NCBI RefSeq assembly: GCF_042139015.1
Contig: NZ_JBHIKY010000005.1
Coordinates: 62,001-126,000 of the forward strand
From: JBHIKY01 sp042139015
GTDB taxonomy: Bacteria; Bacillota; Bacilli; Bacillales; Marinococcaceae
DNA: 64,000 bases
Reading direction: 5' to 3'
Part shown: piece by piece, positions 1 through 7,894 of the stretch
How positions within the stretch are numbered: position 1 is the first letter of the stretch
Layout of the letters: the number at the start of each line of letters is the position of its first letter
The notes under the pieces: generated by a model
The model's database searches: none
What the model was told of the DNA's origin: nothing
What the model saw: the letters and a program-made list of their open reading frames with translations, nothing else
Made by a program: the position numbers and the translations under genes

Positions 1-484
1 ACTTATCGGCGGTTTCCGCTTTCGGATAGACCAGCAGGGAGGTTGGATCCTTATCGAGCACGGTTTTTAAATTGCCAAAGGCAGCAGGTTCGACACCGAG
101 CGAAAACAATTCAATAAATTCTTCATTGTAATCATGCAGAAAAACGTCATCCGCTACTTCAGCCATCATATTATTTACATCAAAGAATTGACACGTATCA
201 ATTATCTTCTGTGCTGTTTCAAGATCGAGCGGTGAATGGTGCACCTTAAAAGAGCGGTCCCCGGGGTGATGTACATAAGCGCCGTTAAAATTTACAATCG
301 GAGTATCGAGGCCCAGCTGCTGGTAATACATTTTGCTTGCCCGGTAAGGTCTTCCGGTGGCAATCGCAATCTGATGCCCCTGCTTTCTTGCTTGTCGCAG
401 AGTGTGAAGAGTACGTGTCGGTATTGTTTTGTCATCCTTTAACAAAGTGCCGTCCAAATCTAATGCTATCAAATGTTTTTTCAT
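1..484 (-). CDS. yitU: HAD-family (Cof-type) phosphatase, YitU-like, 3' part missing
   Basis: This gene reads leftward and runs off the window start, so only the first 161 residues are present. The N-terminus carries HAD motif I, DLDGT, at residues 9-13 (nucleophile D9, acid/base D11), followed by an ATGRPY stretch as in Cof-type cap-domain phosphatases. The start ATG at 484-482 has an AGGGGA ribosome site upstream. Cof-type HADs dephosphorylate small cytosolic metabolites. In B. subtilis, YitU is a flavin-pathway phosphatase acting on 5-amino-6-(5-phospho-D-ribitylamino)uracil and lies a few genes before argC, as here. The symbol rests on that synteny plus family membership. The substrate is not shown by the sequence. 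Confidence 0.75.
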   Translation of the reverse strand, partial: MKKHLIALDLDGTLLKDDKTIPTRTLHTLRQARKQGHQIAIATGRPYRASKMYYQQLGLDTPIVNFNGAYVHHPGDRSFKVHHSPLDLETAQKIIDTCQFFDVNNMMAEVADDVFLHDYNEEFIELFSLGVEPAAFGNLKTVLDKDPTSLLVYPKAETADK

Positions 485-717
485 AATCTGTCCCCTGCTT
501 TCTCAATAAACTGCATTGTTATATTTTATGTTAAATACGCCGATACTTATTCTGTTCATAGGATTGTTAAAAACTCGTCGAAAAAAGGCGGTTGTATGTG
601 ACGGAACAATAACACAAATGTGCTATATTAATGGATGAGTATTTTATTCATTTTACTTGAATTCATCAATGAATGAAAAGACCATCCCTTCTGGATCTGC
701 AAAAAGGAGGAACAAGA

Positions 718-1653
718 ATGGGTGACTATTTTTCCATGTTTTCATTCCGGGCGCTTTGGACGCCCGAGCTTATAGTAGTATTATTCGGGGTGACACTTCT
801 TTATTATTGGCTGACGGTTAAAGAACGCCATCGCTTTATTAATGCGGAAGCGGTCACTCTTAAGCAGAAATTTTTGTTCGGATGTGCGCTGCTGGCGCTT
901 TACGGAGGCTGGGGAAGCCCGCTTTATATAGCTGGGCATTCCATTATCACACTGCATATGACGCAGATGGTGCTAGCTTACTTTGCTGCGGTGCCGCTCT
1001 TTATTTTATCTATTCCCAAATGGGTACTGCAATCATTCGTGCACCGGTGGAGACGGAAATCAGCTTTTACGTATAAAGTGCTGATGCACCCGGTGCTTGG
1101 ATTAATTATGTTTAATGCGCTGTTCTCTTTTTATCATGTGCCATTTGTTTTTGATACATTGATGCAGTCCCCAGTTCTTCACAGTCTCTATCAGGGAGCG
1201 TTATTCGCAGGGGCATGGATGATGTGGTGGCATATGCTGGCACCGCTGCCATCCAACAATCAGCTCTCGGATTTCCGAAGAATTATTTACATTTTCGGAA
1301 ATGGGATGTTAATTACACCTGCTTGTGCTCTTATTATATTTGCCGGGAGTCCTTTGTATGAAACATACACAAATCCTGCGGTATGGTCGAGCGTTATGGC
1401 TTACTGTCTTCCGCCAGGCTCGCAGGTCCCGCCCGGATTGCTTAACGCAGACGGGGGAGGGCCGGGGATTTCTTTTTTAAGCAAGCATGACGACCAGCAG
1501 CTTGCCGGGGTGCTTATGAAAATTGCCCAAGAGACAGTATATGTCAGCACCATCGGGTTTGTTTTTAAACAATGGCTGAAAAAAGAAAAACAGCAGGATG
1601 GTGAATTATCCATCAGCGATGTATCTTCATACAATCAGCTGAAAAATCAATAA
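718..1653 (+). CDS. ctaG: CtaG-type cytochrome c oxidase assembly factor
   Basis: A polytopic membrane protein of 311 residues with about seven hydrophobic segments, matching the caa3-type CtaG family (PF09678), which helps assemble or metallate cytochrome caa3 oxidase in Bacillus. Histidines sit in or beside membrane helices, for example AGHSIITLHMTQM near residues 67-79 and MWWHMLAP in the middle, as expected for copper handling. I chose the ATG at 718 because AAAAAGGAGG lies just upstream. An in-frame ATG at 673 would add 15 polar residues and has no ribosome site. A SCO1-like gene follows after 18 bp, so the two are probably co-transcribed and serve oxidase copper-centre assembly. The C-terminal tail is polar and cytoplasmic by composition. 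Confidence 0.85.
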   Translation: MGDYFSMFSFRALWTPELIVVLFGVTLLYYWLTVKERHRFINAEAVTLKQKFLFGCALLALYGGWGSPLYIAGHSIITLHMTQMVLAYFAAVPLFILSIPKWVLQSFVHRWRRKSAFTYKVLMHPVLGLIMFNALFSFYHVPFVFDTLMQSPVLHSLYQGALFAGAWMMWWHMLAPLPSNNQLSDFRRIIYIFGNGMLITPACALIIFAGSPLYETYTNPAVWSSVMAYCLPPGSQVPPGLLNADGGGPGISFLSKHDDQQLAGVLMKIAQETVYVSTIGFVFKQWLKKEKQQDGELSISDVSSYNQLKNQ

Positions 1654-1671
1654 AATCTTGAGGAGAGTTTT

Positions 1672-2289
1672 ATGAATCAGAAGCTTTTTTTATACTGCAT
1701 GTCTGTATTTGCATTAATGGCATTGAGCGGCTGTGCCTGGCTGTATGAAGCAGGCGGGCAGCCTGAAGCGCAGAATGGCACGGATATGTCAGAAGCAGAT
1801 TTGCAGATCTCAGATTTTTCTTTTACAAATCAGGATGGGAAGACGGTATCCAATGAAGATCTGGAGGGGGACTACTGGCTCGCGAATATGGTGTTTACGA
1901 GTTGTCCGACTGTATGCACGCTGATGACACCCAATATGCTCAATATCCAGGGTAAGCTCGAAAAAGAAAATGCAGTGATTCCTTTCGTGTCATTTACGGT
2001 GGACCCAGAATTTGATGATCCTGATCAGCTGAAAAAATATGGGGAGGATTACGGAGCAGACATGGAAAACTGGCATTTTCTCACCGGTTATTCTGATGAA
2101 GATATTAAGGAACTGTCGGCAGAATCCTTTAAAAGTGTGGTTGAAAAAGATCCTGAAAACAACGATATTACACATGCCACATCTTTTTTTCTTATTGATG
2201 AAGATGGCAGCGTGGTAAGGCGTTATGACGGACTCGATAATGATATTGACCCGGTAGTGGAAGATATTAAAGCATTAAAAGAAGGATGA
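1672..2289 (+). CDS. SCO1/SenC-family copper-binding lipoprotein
   Basis: A 205-residue lipoprotein: the N-terminal hydrophobic stretch ends in the lipobox LSGC with C21 as the acylated cysteine. A thioredoxin-fold SCO domain follows, with the copper-binding pair C78 and C82 (SCPTVC, a CxxxC) and the conserved distal histidine H168 (DITHATS). SCO proteins deliver Cu(I)/Cu(II) to, or reduce, the Cu(A) cysteines of cytochrome c oxidase subunit II outside the membrane. All three ligands are intact, so the protein should be functional. It sits 18 bp after ctaG and about 108 bp before another redoxin lipoprotein, forming a likely oxidase-assembly cluster. B. subtilis YpmQ is the corresponding family member. 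Gene-level orthology was not tested. Confidence 0.9.
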   Translation: MNQKLFLYCMSVFALMALSGCAWLYEAGGQPEAQNGTDMSEADLQISDFSFTNQDGKTVSNEDLEGDYWLANMVFTSCPTVCTLMTPNMLNIQGKLEKENAVIPFVSFTVDPEFDDPDQLKKYGEDYGADMENWHFLTGYSDEDIKELSAESFKSVVEKDPENNDITHATSFFLIDEDGSVVRRYDGLDNDIDPVVEDIKALKEG

Positions 2290-2397
2290 ATCAAGCGTGT
2301 GAACATTTCGATGCATTTATAGTCAGCAGAACCGCCGAATGATAAACTTAAGGTTGGATTTTTATTTTACACCTTACTGGAAAAGGAGGGAAAACGA

Positions 2398-2904
2398 ATG
2401 GAGGGCATTTCTCGAAAGATATTACTGCTTATCATGACTGTGCTTGGTGCTGTTGCCCTTGCCGCCTGTGGTGGGGAAGAAGAAGCCGGTATGACGGTGC
2501 AGGATGAAGAGTGGAAAGAGATAAATCTAGCAGGAAATGATCATCCTACTGTACTTTTCCATTTTACTGGTGTCGACTGAGGACACTGTGTCTCGCAGCT
2601 CGTGCAGCTGCAAAATAATCTGGATAATTTTAAAGACCTCGACGCTGATATATATGCGATCAGCAACGATTCCCCGGAGCAGCATAAAGAGTTAAAAGAG
2701 GAAGCTGGCATTTCGTATTCTTTCGTATCCGATGCTTCGATGGAAGTGATTGAAGAAGCAGAGATGGCAGGTGATGGTGCCTCTGTCCGCGGCTTTTCCG
2801 TATTTGACGAAAACGGGGAGTTACTCATCTCTGAGGAAAATGATTATTGGGGCGAGGAAATCGATCAGACGGAGGAAAAGATAAGAGAAGCAATAGAAGA
2901 ATAA
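2398..2904 (+). CDS. candidate selenoprotein: redoxin-family lipoprotein with in-frame TGA (U61-G-H-C64)
   Basis: Seen: an ATG at 2398 behind a strong AAAGGAGGG site opens a reading frame that meets TGA at 2578-2580 and then continues without another stop to TAA at 2904. Read through, it is a 168-residue protein with a signal peptide ending in the lipobox LAAC (C24), then an AhpC/TSA-redoxin-like domain. The TGA falls exactly where the first redox cysteine is expected: FHFTGVD-U61-G-H-C64, a UxxC motif. The part after the stop (YAISNDSPEQ, YSFVSDAS, GFSVFDENGE) is typical redoxin core. A hairpin fitting a bacterial SECIS lies just downstream of the TGA. Inference: selenocysteine insertion at residue 61, giving an extracytoplasmic thiol-disulfide or peroxidase enzyme. 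The alternatives are a nonsense mutation or a sequencing error. The selA/B/C/D genes are not in this window, so this cannot be settled here. Confidence 0.72.
2578..2611 (+). promoter_or_regulatory. putative bacterial SECIS element after UGA codon
   Basis: UGA at 2578-2580 is followed by a perfect 6-bp stem: GCAGCU at 2595-2600 pairs with AGCUGC at 2606-2611 around the five-base loop CGUGC (2601-2605). The second loop base is G followed by U, at 21 nt after the UGA. Established bSECIS rules ask for a short stem-loop directly downstream with a G in the first two loop positions, roughly 16-37 nt from the UGA, which this satisfies. The stem is short, so chance occurrence cannot be excluded without folding statistics. 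Confidence 0.55.
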
Positions 2905-2913
2905 AGGTTGGAC

Positions 2914-2948
2914 AAGCCTGCTGTGATAAGAAATCGCAGCAGGCTTTT
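2914..2948 (+). terminator. rho-independent terminator after redoxin gene
   Basis: AAGCCTGCTG (2914-2923) and CAGCAGGCTT (2937-2946) form a 10-bp stem followed by TTTT, ten bases after the redoxin stop codon. It closes the ctaG/SCO/redoxin group and lies immediately before the first ATG of the next gene. Confidence 0.75.
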
Positions 2949-2951
2949 GAT

Positions 2952-4532
2952 ATGTTAAGCTCCTCCTTCAACTGGTATGCGGACGTGAGATCTGTTATTG
3001 CAGAAACAAAGGATCCGGGCAAAGTGAGAAATCTGCTTGACCAATTTCTCATGGATGATGAATACCTTTTAATTATAGATGATAAGGGCTGGAGCCACAT
3101 TCATACAAATCGCCTTCGTGAAGGCCAGCCATTTACAGACGAAGTAGGGATGCGGGCGGCGAAGACAAAAGAGCCGCTGGTACAATTTTATCCTCGTAAT
3201 ACTGGGGAGCTGCTGTACGATGCTTCTGTACCCATTGGTCAAAGTCCACAGGGTGTTCAATACCAGTTGAGGGCTGGAAGAATCGTTCAAAAGACATGGC
3301 TGGCCCCTGCTGTGTTTGCGGCAGCACTGACTCCTATTTTCGTTGCAGCTCTCGTTTACACTGTTCTTTCCGGTACCGTCAGCTCATCCGGCACAGCCGC
3401 TCTTCTTACAGGGATGGCTGCAGCTCTGTTGATCGGAGGCGGAGTGCTGCATACAATGAAAAAAGCAATAAGGGAATGGCATCGGGTTACACGGGCGATT
3501 TCCGGAGGTGATTTAATGAAGGAAGTGGAAAATCAGAAACGCAGCGATTTCCACCAGATCGGTTTTGAACTCAACAAGGTTGTAATCGGCATTCGAAGTA
3601 TAATCGGAAATATCGAAGAGTCCTCCGGGGGTTTAAAACAAATAAGTAATAAACAGGAAGCCTCCACAAGAGAAATGTCAGCAAGCTTTGAACAGGTAGC
3701 GGCGTCCATGCAGCAATTTCAGTCTGGAGCCGAACACCAGATGTCTTCGCTTCAAAATGCACAGGCTATGGTTCAGGAAATGCTCCGCAAGATAGAAGAA
3801 ATGAAGCATGGGGTAACCGATACACTGAATCAATCTGAAAAATCTAGCAGTGAAGCAGAAAAAGGAACGGTGGCAGTGCAGGAATCAGAGCGAAAAATGA
3901 AAGAATTAATGGAGACGATCACTATTTCTACCGAAAAAATGAAAACAGTCTCTGCAGACACCGATGAAGTAACAAGAAAAGTAGCATCCATTACAGATAT
4001 TGCTGAACAGACAAATCTGCTGGCATTAAATGCGTCGATCGAGGCCGCTCGGGCAGGAGAATCAGGAAAAGGCTTCGACGTGGTAGCCTCTGAAGTGAGA
4101 AAACTTGCAGAGGATACGAATTCATTTGCCACGGACATCTTAAGGACAATGACTAAAACCAGCAGTGAATTAAAAGCGGCTGCCCTTTATATTAATGACA
4201 GCAGGACTTTAATGCAGGAAGGTGCTGAGGTAGTACAAATTGCAGGTGACTCCATCAGGAGCCTCCAGCAGAGCGCAGAAAATACTAGAACTGCAGTAAA
4301 AAATAATGTAATTATTTCTGACGAACTGACTGCCAACGGAAGGGAAGTACATACAATCATGGGAAATATCAATCAAATTTCCGAAGAATTCACGGAATCT
4401 GTAGTTCAGAATGTATCCGTGCTCGATCAGCAGTCTGCCGGGCTGGAAGAACTGACTGTAGAAGCAGAAGAGCTTGCCGGCGAAGCAAATAATTTAAGCT
4501 ATATCGTAAAACGCTTTCGTTTTAAGCCATAA
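2952..4532 (+). CDS. methyl-accepting chemotaxis protein with cytoplasmic N-terminal sensor and a membrane hairpin
   Basis: A 526-residue receptor from the ATG at 2952. The N-terminal roughly 110 residues form a soluble sensor-like domain (DDEYLLIIDDKGWSHIHTN), followed by two adjacent hydrophobic segments, a HAMP-like linker, and a long coiled-coil signalling domain with the hallmark hairpin tip (AEQTNLLALNASIEAARAGE). With two closely spaced helices, both the sensor and the signalling domain should be cytoplasmic. Start choice is difficult. The ATG lies 3 bp after a terminator hairpin and has no clear ribosome site. Upstream in-frame codons extend through the hairpin into the preceding gene (TTG at 2847). 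The N-terminus may therefore be truncated or the start misplaced. The ligand is unknown. Confidence 0.8.
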   Translation: MLSSSFNWYADVRSVIAETKDPGKVRNLLDQFLMDDEYLLIIDDKGWSHIHTNRLREGQPFTDEVGMRAAKTKEPLVQFYPRNTGELLYDASVPIGQSPQGVQYQLRAGRIVQKTWLAPAVFAAALTPIFVAALVYTVLSGTVSSSGTAALLTGMAAALLIGGGVLHTMKKAIREWHRVTRAISGGDLMKEVENQKRSDFHQIGFELNKVVIGIRSIIGNIEESSGGLKQISNKQEASTREMSASFEQVAASMQQFQSGAEHQMSSLQNAQAMVQEMLRKIEEMKHGVTDTLNQSEKSSSEAEKGTVAVQESERKMKELMETITISTEKMKTVSADTDEVTRKVASITDIAEQTNLLALNASIEAARAGESGKGFDVVASEVRKLAEDTNSFATDILRTMTKTSSELKAAALYINDSRTLMQEGAEVVQIAGDSIRSLQQSAENTRTAVKNNVIISDELTANGREVHTIMGNINQISEEFTESVVQNVSVLDQQSAGLEELTVEAEELAGEANNLSYIVKRFRFKP

Positions 4533-4570
4533 AAAAATAAGTCTATATATACAAAAAAATGAATAATCAT

Positions 4571-4599
4571 AAAAGAATCCATAGAGGGATTCTTTTTTT
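4571..4599 (+). terminator. rho-independent terminator
   Basis: AAAGAATCC and GGATTCTTT form a 9-bp stem around ATAGAG, followed by a T-run to 4599. It ends the chemotaxis-receptor transcript. Confidence 0.85.
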
Positions 4600-4686
4600 G
4601 TATGTTAAAAAAACAGGAAGCGAAGCTTGCAAGCTATAACTTTATACAAAAAAATGATTACTCAGTATAAAAATATAAAAATACAG

Positions 4687-4715
4687 TTGCATTAATATAT
4701 ATTCACACTTATAAT
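4687..4715 (+). promoter_or_regulatory. sigma-A promoter of the arg operon with ARG box in the spacer
   Basis: TTGCAT (4687-4692), a 17-bp spacer, and a perfect TATAAT (4710-4715). Within the spacer, 4692-4705 reads TTAATATATATTCA, one mismatch from the AhrC/ArgR half-site pattern TGAAT-N4-ATTCA. Binding there would block RNA polymerase, consistent with arginine-responsive repression of the seven genes downstream. The repressor gene is not in the window. Confidence 0.75.
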
Positions 4716-4760
4716 TAGGAACAACGATAAATGTATAAACATAAAAAGAGGTGTAATTTT

Positions 4761-5792
4761 ATGAATGCTGCAATCGTCGGAGCAACTGGCTACGGTGGAA
4801 TAGAACTTATTAGATTATTACACAATCACCCGGAAGTGGATGAAATAGCTGTATTTTCCTCCTCACAGGAAGGAAAACCAATGGCGGAAAGCTACCCGCA
4901 CGTCAACGGAATTATACACAAAACATTGGTTGAAATTGATGTATCGGTTTTAAAAACATATGATGTTGTATTTTTATCGACGCCTCCGGGAGTGTCCGCA
5001 GACTTAAGCTATCAGCTCATTTCTGATACGAAGGTTATTGATTTATCCGGAGATCTGCGTTTGAAAAGCCCTGAAATTTATAAAGAATGGTACGGCCGCG
5101 GAACTGCGGATGCATCGGTGCTGCAGCAGGCAGTTTATGGATTAACGGAGTGGTACGCCAAAGACATTAAAGAAACGAGGCTCCTTTCGAACCCGGGCTG
5201 CTACCCGACAGCAGTTCTGCTCGGCCTCGCTCCTCTTGTCCAAAATAACGTCATTGATCCGAGTGAACTTATCATCGATGCGAAGTCCGGAACGACAGGA
5301 GCGGGCCGGTCTCCATCTGCTATAACTCATTTTAGTGAAATGAATGATAATTTCAAAATTTATAAGGTGAATGAACATAAGCATACCCCTGAAATTGAAC
5401 AGGAGCTCAGCCATTTATACGAAGGTGACGCAACGGTAACATTTACCCCTCACCTTGTTCCAATGACAAGGGGTATCATGGCGACGATGTACGCCCCAGT
5501 AAAGGATGAATGGACCGCATCCGGAATTCAAAAGCTCTACGACAAAGCGTATAAAGATAAAGCTTTTATAAGAATTAGAGAAGATGGTTCATTTCCATCT
5601 ACGAAAGAGGTGTATGGCACCAACTATTGTGATATTGGTTATACACTTGATCAACGGACAGGACGAGTGACCGTTGTGGCAGTGATTGACAACTTAGTCA
5701 AAGGAGCGTCCGGGCAGGCGGTTCAAAATATGAATTTAATGTTTGGATACCCGGAAGCTTCGGGATTAAATGCGGTACCTATTTATCCGTAA
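4761..5792 (+). CDS. argC: N-acetyl-gamma-glutamyl-phosphate reductase
   Basis: First gene of the arginine operon. It reduces N-acetyl-glutamyl phosphate to the semialdehyde with NADPH in the cytosol. The N-terminal nucleotide-binding motif GATGYGG is at residues 7-13, and the catalytic cysteine is C147 in NPGCYPT. The GTTGAGRS-like segment and the C-terminal dimerisation domain (VPMTRGIMATMYA) are present. The product has 343 residues, normal for the family. I placed the start at 4761, behind AAAAGAGGTG. An in-frame ATG at 4731 would add ten basic residues without a ribosome site. The stop at 5792 is 47 bp before argJ. Confidence 0.95.
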   Translation: MNAAIVGATGYGGIELIRLLHNHPEVDEIAVFSSSQEGKPMAESYPHVNGIIHKTLVEIDVSVLKTYDVVFLSTPPGVSADLSYQLISDTKVIDLSGDLRLKSPEIYKEWYGRGTADASVLQQAVYGLTEWYAKDIKETRLLSNPGCYPTAVLLGLAPLVQNNVIDPSELIIDAKSGTTGAGRSPSAITHFSEMNDNFKIYKVNEHKHTPEIEQELSHLYEGDATVTFTPHLVPMTRGIMATMYAPVKDEWTASGIQKLYDKAYKDKAFIRIREDGSFPSTKEVYGTNYCDIGYTLDQRTGRVTVVAVIDNLVKGASGQAVQNMNLMFGYPEASGLNAVPIYP

Positions 5793-5839
5793 TAAATGTA
5801 ATAACCCGCACCATTATTGAGGAAGAGGGAGAGGTAAGT

Positions 5840-7072
5840 ATGAAGACGATTCAAAAGCTGAACAGCATTGTTGAAGTAACAGGGGGAACGATTATTACAC
5901 CGCGGGGTTTTAAAGCGGCAGGGATTCATTCGAAAGTAAAAAGAAAACGGAACGATCTTGGAGCAATTCTTTGTGATGTACCAGCTTCCAGTGCTGCTGT
6001 CTATACGCTGAATCAAATTCAGGCAGCTCCTCTTCAAGTGACAAAGGAAAGTATTGCAGAAGAAGGCAGGCTTCGTGCCATCGTTGTAAATAGCGGGAAT
6101 GCCAACTCCTGTACGGGAGAACAGGGACTGCTTGATGCGTATGAGATGCGGAATGCCTCCGCTCATCAATTTGACCTGCCGGAGCATCAAGTTGCTGTAA
6201 CGTCCACCGGGGTTATCGGAGAACCAATGCCGATGGAGAAAGTTCTCAATGGCATTAAGCAGTTAGAGCCGAAGCCCGCCTACCAGGACGCAGAGGCATT
6301 TAATGAAGCAATTATGACCACTGATAAAGCAAAAAAGCATGCCTGCTTTCAAACAAAAATTGATGGAAAGAAAATTACAGTGGCCGGCACCGCCAAGGGG
6401 TCCGGAATGATTCATCCGAACATGGCAACAATGCTCAGCTTTATTACGACAGACGCCGCTATTGAACCGAAGCATCTGCAGACCGCGTTATCAGAAATCA
6501 CAAACAAAACCTTTAATCGGATCACAGTCGATGGGGATACTTCTACAAATGATATGGTTGTCGTGATGGCAAGCGGCCTGGCTGAAAATGAAGCGCTGCA
6601 GCCGGAACATCCGGAATGGAAGACATTTGTGGATGCTCTGGAGCAGACTTCTCAGGAACTGGCCAAAAAAATTGCCAGAGACGGAGAAGGCGCCACAAAG
6701 CTCGTAGAAGTTAACGTGACCGGAGCAGCTTCAGAAAAAGAAGCAGGTCAGGCTGCCAAGCAGATCGTTGGTTCAGATCTTGTGAAAACTGCGATTTACG
6801 GAACGGATGCAAACTGGGGGCGGATCATTGTTGCGCTTGGCTACAGTGAAGTTCAGCTGAATCCGGACACTATTGATATTTGGCTCGGGCCGATCCAGAC
6901 TCTGAAGCAGAGCAGGCCGGTATCTTTTTCAGAAGAAGAAGCAAAAGCGTATCTTGAGCAGGAGGATATCACGATTACTGTCGACTTAAATATCAGCGGC
7001 AGCAGCGGCAAGGCCTGGGGATGCGATCTCACTTACGATTATGTCCGCATCAATGCTGGATACAGAACGTAA
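5840..7072 (+). CDS. argJ: bifunctional ornithine acetyltransferase / N-acetylglutamate synthase
   Basis: ArgJ moves the acetyl group from N-acetylornithine to glutamate, and bifunctional forms also use acetyl-CoA. The 410-residue precursor contains the self-cleavage site HPNMA-T197-ML, where the threonine becomes the nucleophile of the beta chain, preceded by the oxyanion-hole region TAKGSGMI. The C-terminal YDYVRINAGYRT ending is typical. GAGGGAGAGG precedes the ATG. It is second in the operon, between argC and argB. The presence of argJ means the cyclic acetyl pathway is used, and no argA or argE gene appears nearby. Confidence 0.95.
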   Translation: MKTIQKLNSIVEVTGGTIITPRGFKAAGIHSKVKRKRNDLGAILCDVPASSAAVYTLNQIQAAPLQVTKESIAEEGRLRAIVVNSGNANSCTGEQGLLDAYEMRNASAHQFDLPEHQVAVTSTGVIGEPMPMEKVLNGIKQLEPKPAYQDAEAFNEAIMTTDKAKKHACFQTKIDGKKITVAGTAKGSGMIHPNMATMLSFITTDAAIEPKHLQTALSEITNKTFNRITVDGDTSTNDMVVVMASGLAENEALQPEHPEWKTFVDALEQTSQELAKKIARDGEGATKLVEVNVTGAASEKEAGQAAKQIVGSDLVKTAIYGTDANWGRIIVALGYSEVQLNPDTIDIWLGPIQTLKQSRPVSFSEEEAKAYLEQEDITITVDLNISGSSGKAWGCDLTYDYVRINAGYRT

Positions 7073-7087
7073 AAAAGGATGGAGCTT

Positions 7088-7864
7088 ATGAAGGATATTG
7101 TAGTTATTAAATGCGGCGGATCAACGGTGAATGCTCTGACAGAAGCTTTTTTTGATAGTATTGCAGCGATGAAAGCTACTGGAAAACACCCAATTATTGT
7201 GCACGGGGGCGGCCCAGCTATTAATGAAATGCTGGAGGCTCAGAATATAAAGTGTGAATTTGTAGACGGGCTTCGAAAGACGACGGCCGAAGTATTAAAT
7301 ACAGCTGAGATGGTTCTGGCCGGCAAAGTGAATAAGCAGATTGTTTCTTCCCTTGAAGCATCAGGCGGAGCAGCGATCGGCTTGTCCGGTGTAGACGCGG
7401 GTATCATCCAGGCAGAAGCCATCGATTTTGAGAAGCTTGGATTTGTCGGTGCGGTGGATAGTGTGAATGAAGCTTTTCTTGAGAGTTTGTTATTAGGAGG
7501 ATTCATACCGGTTATCGCGCCGATCGCCACAGATGGCCGCGGCGGCCGCCTTAATATCAATGCAGACACCGCTGCATCTGCGATAGCCAGGGCACTGCAT
7601 GCTGACGAATTGTTATTTGTCACAGATGTAGAGGGAGTATTAATCGGAGGAAGCTTACAGGAGCAGGTTTTCGTCTCCGATATCGATTCGTGGATTTCTG
7701 AAGGAAGTATATACGGGGGCATGATTCCGAAAGTTAAGGCCGCTGCTGAGTGCCTGGACGGAAATATTGAAAAAATAACGATTGCGAGCGGCTATGCTAC
7801 ATTACGGCATAAAGACGGTACATTAAAGGGCACAACCATTACAAAAGAAAAAACGGTAAAATAA
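7088..7864 (+). CDS. argB: acetylglutamate kinase
   Basis: Phosphorylates N-acetylglutamate with ATP, the step before ArgC. The amino-acid-kinase fold is clear: the ATP-binding lysine/glycine motif IKCGGS near residue 8, HGGGP in the substrate loop, and the C-terminal GGMIPKVKAAAECL lid motif. I prefer the ATG at 7088 (258 residues, the usual length), which has GGATGGAG upstream. An ATG at 7079 overlaps that ribosome site. The feedback-inhibition N-terminal extension found in arginine-sensitive hexameric enzymes is absent, so control is probably transcriptional through the ARG box. Confidence 0.94.
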   Translation: MKDIVVIKCGGSTVNALTEAFFDSIAAMKATGKHPIIVHGGGPAINEMLEAQNIKCEFVDGLRKTTAEVLNTAEMVLAGKVNKQIVSSLEASGGAAIGLSGVDAGIIQAEAIDFEKLGFVGAVDSVNEAFLESLLLGGFIPVIAPIATDGRGGRLNINADTAASAIARALHADELLFVTDVEGVLIGGSLQEQVFVSDIDSWISEGSIYGGMIPKVKAAAECLDGNIEKITIASGYATLRHKDGTLKGTTITKEKTVK

Positions 7865-7894
7865 TAGCCGAATGGTGAGAGGAGAGGAAAATGA

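Noticed and set aside
2398..2580. A complete 60-residue lipoprotein ending at the TGA
   Set aside because: It would end in the middle of the first beta strand of a redoxin just before the active site. The following sequence is a continuous redoxin core, so reading through or a broken gene is more likely than a short protein.
2602..2904. Separate gene starting at 2602 for the redoxin C-terminal part
   Set aside because: No ribosome site (the start is a rare codon inside the proposed SECIS loop) and the catalytic motif would be lost.
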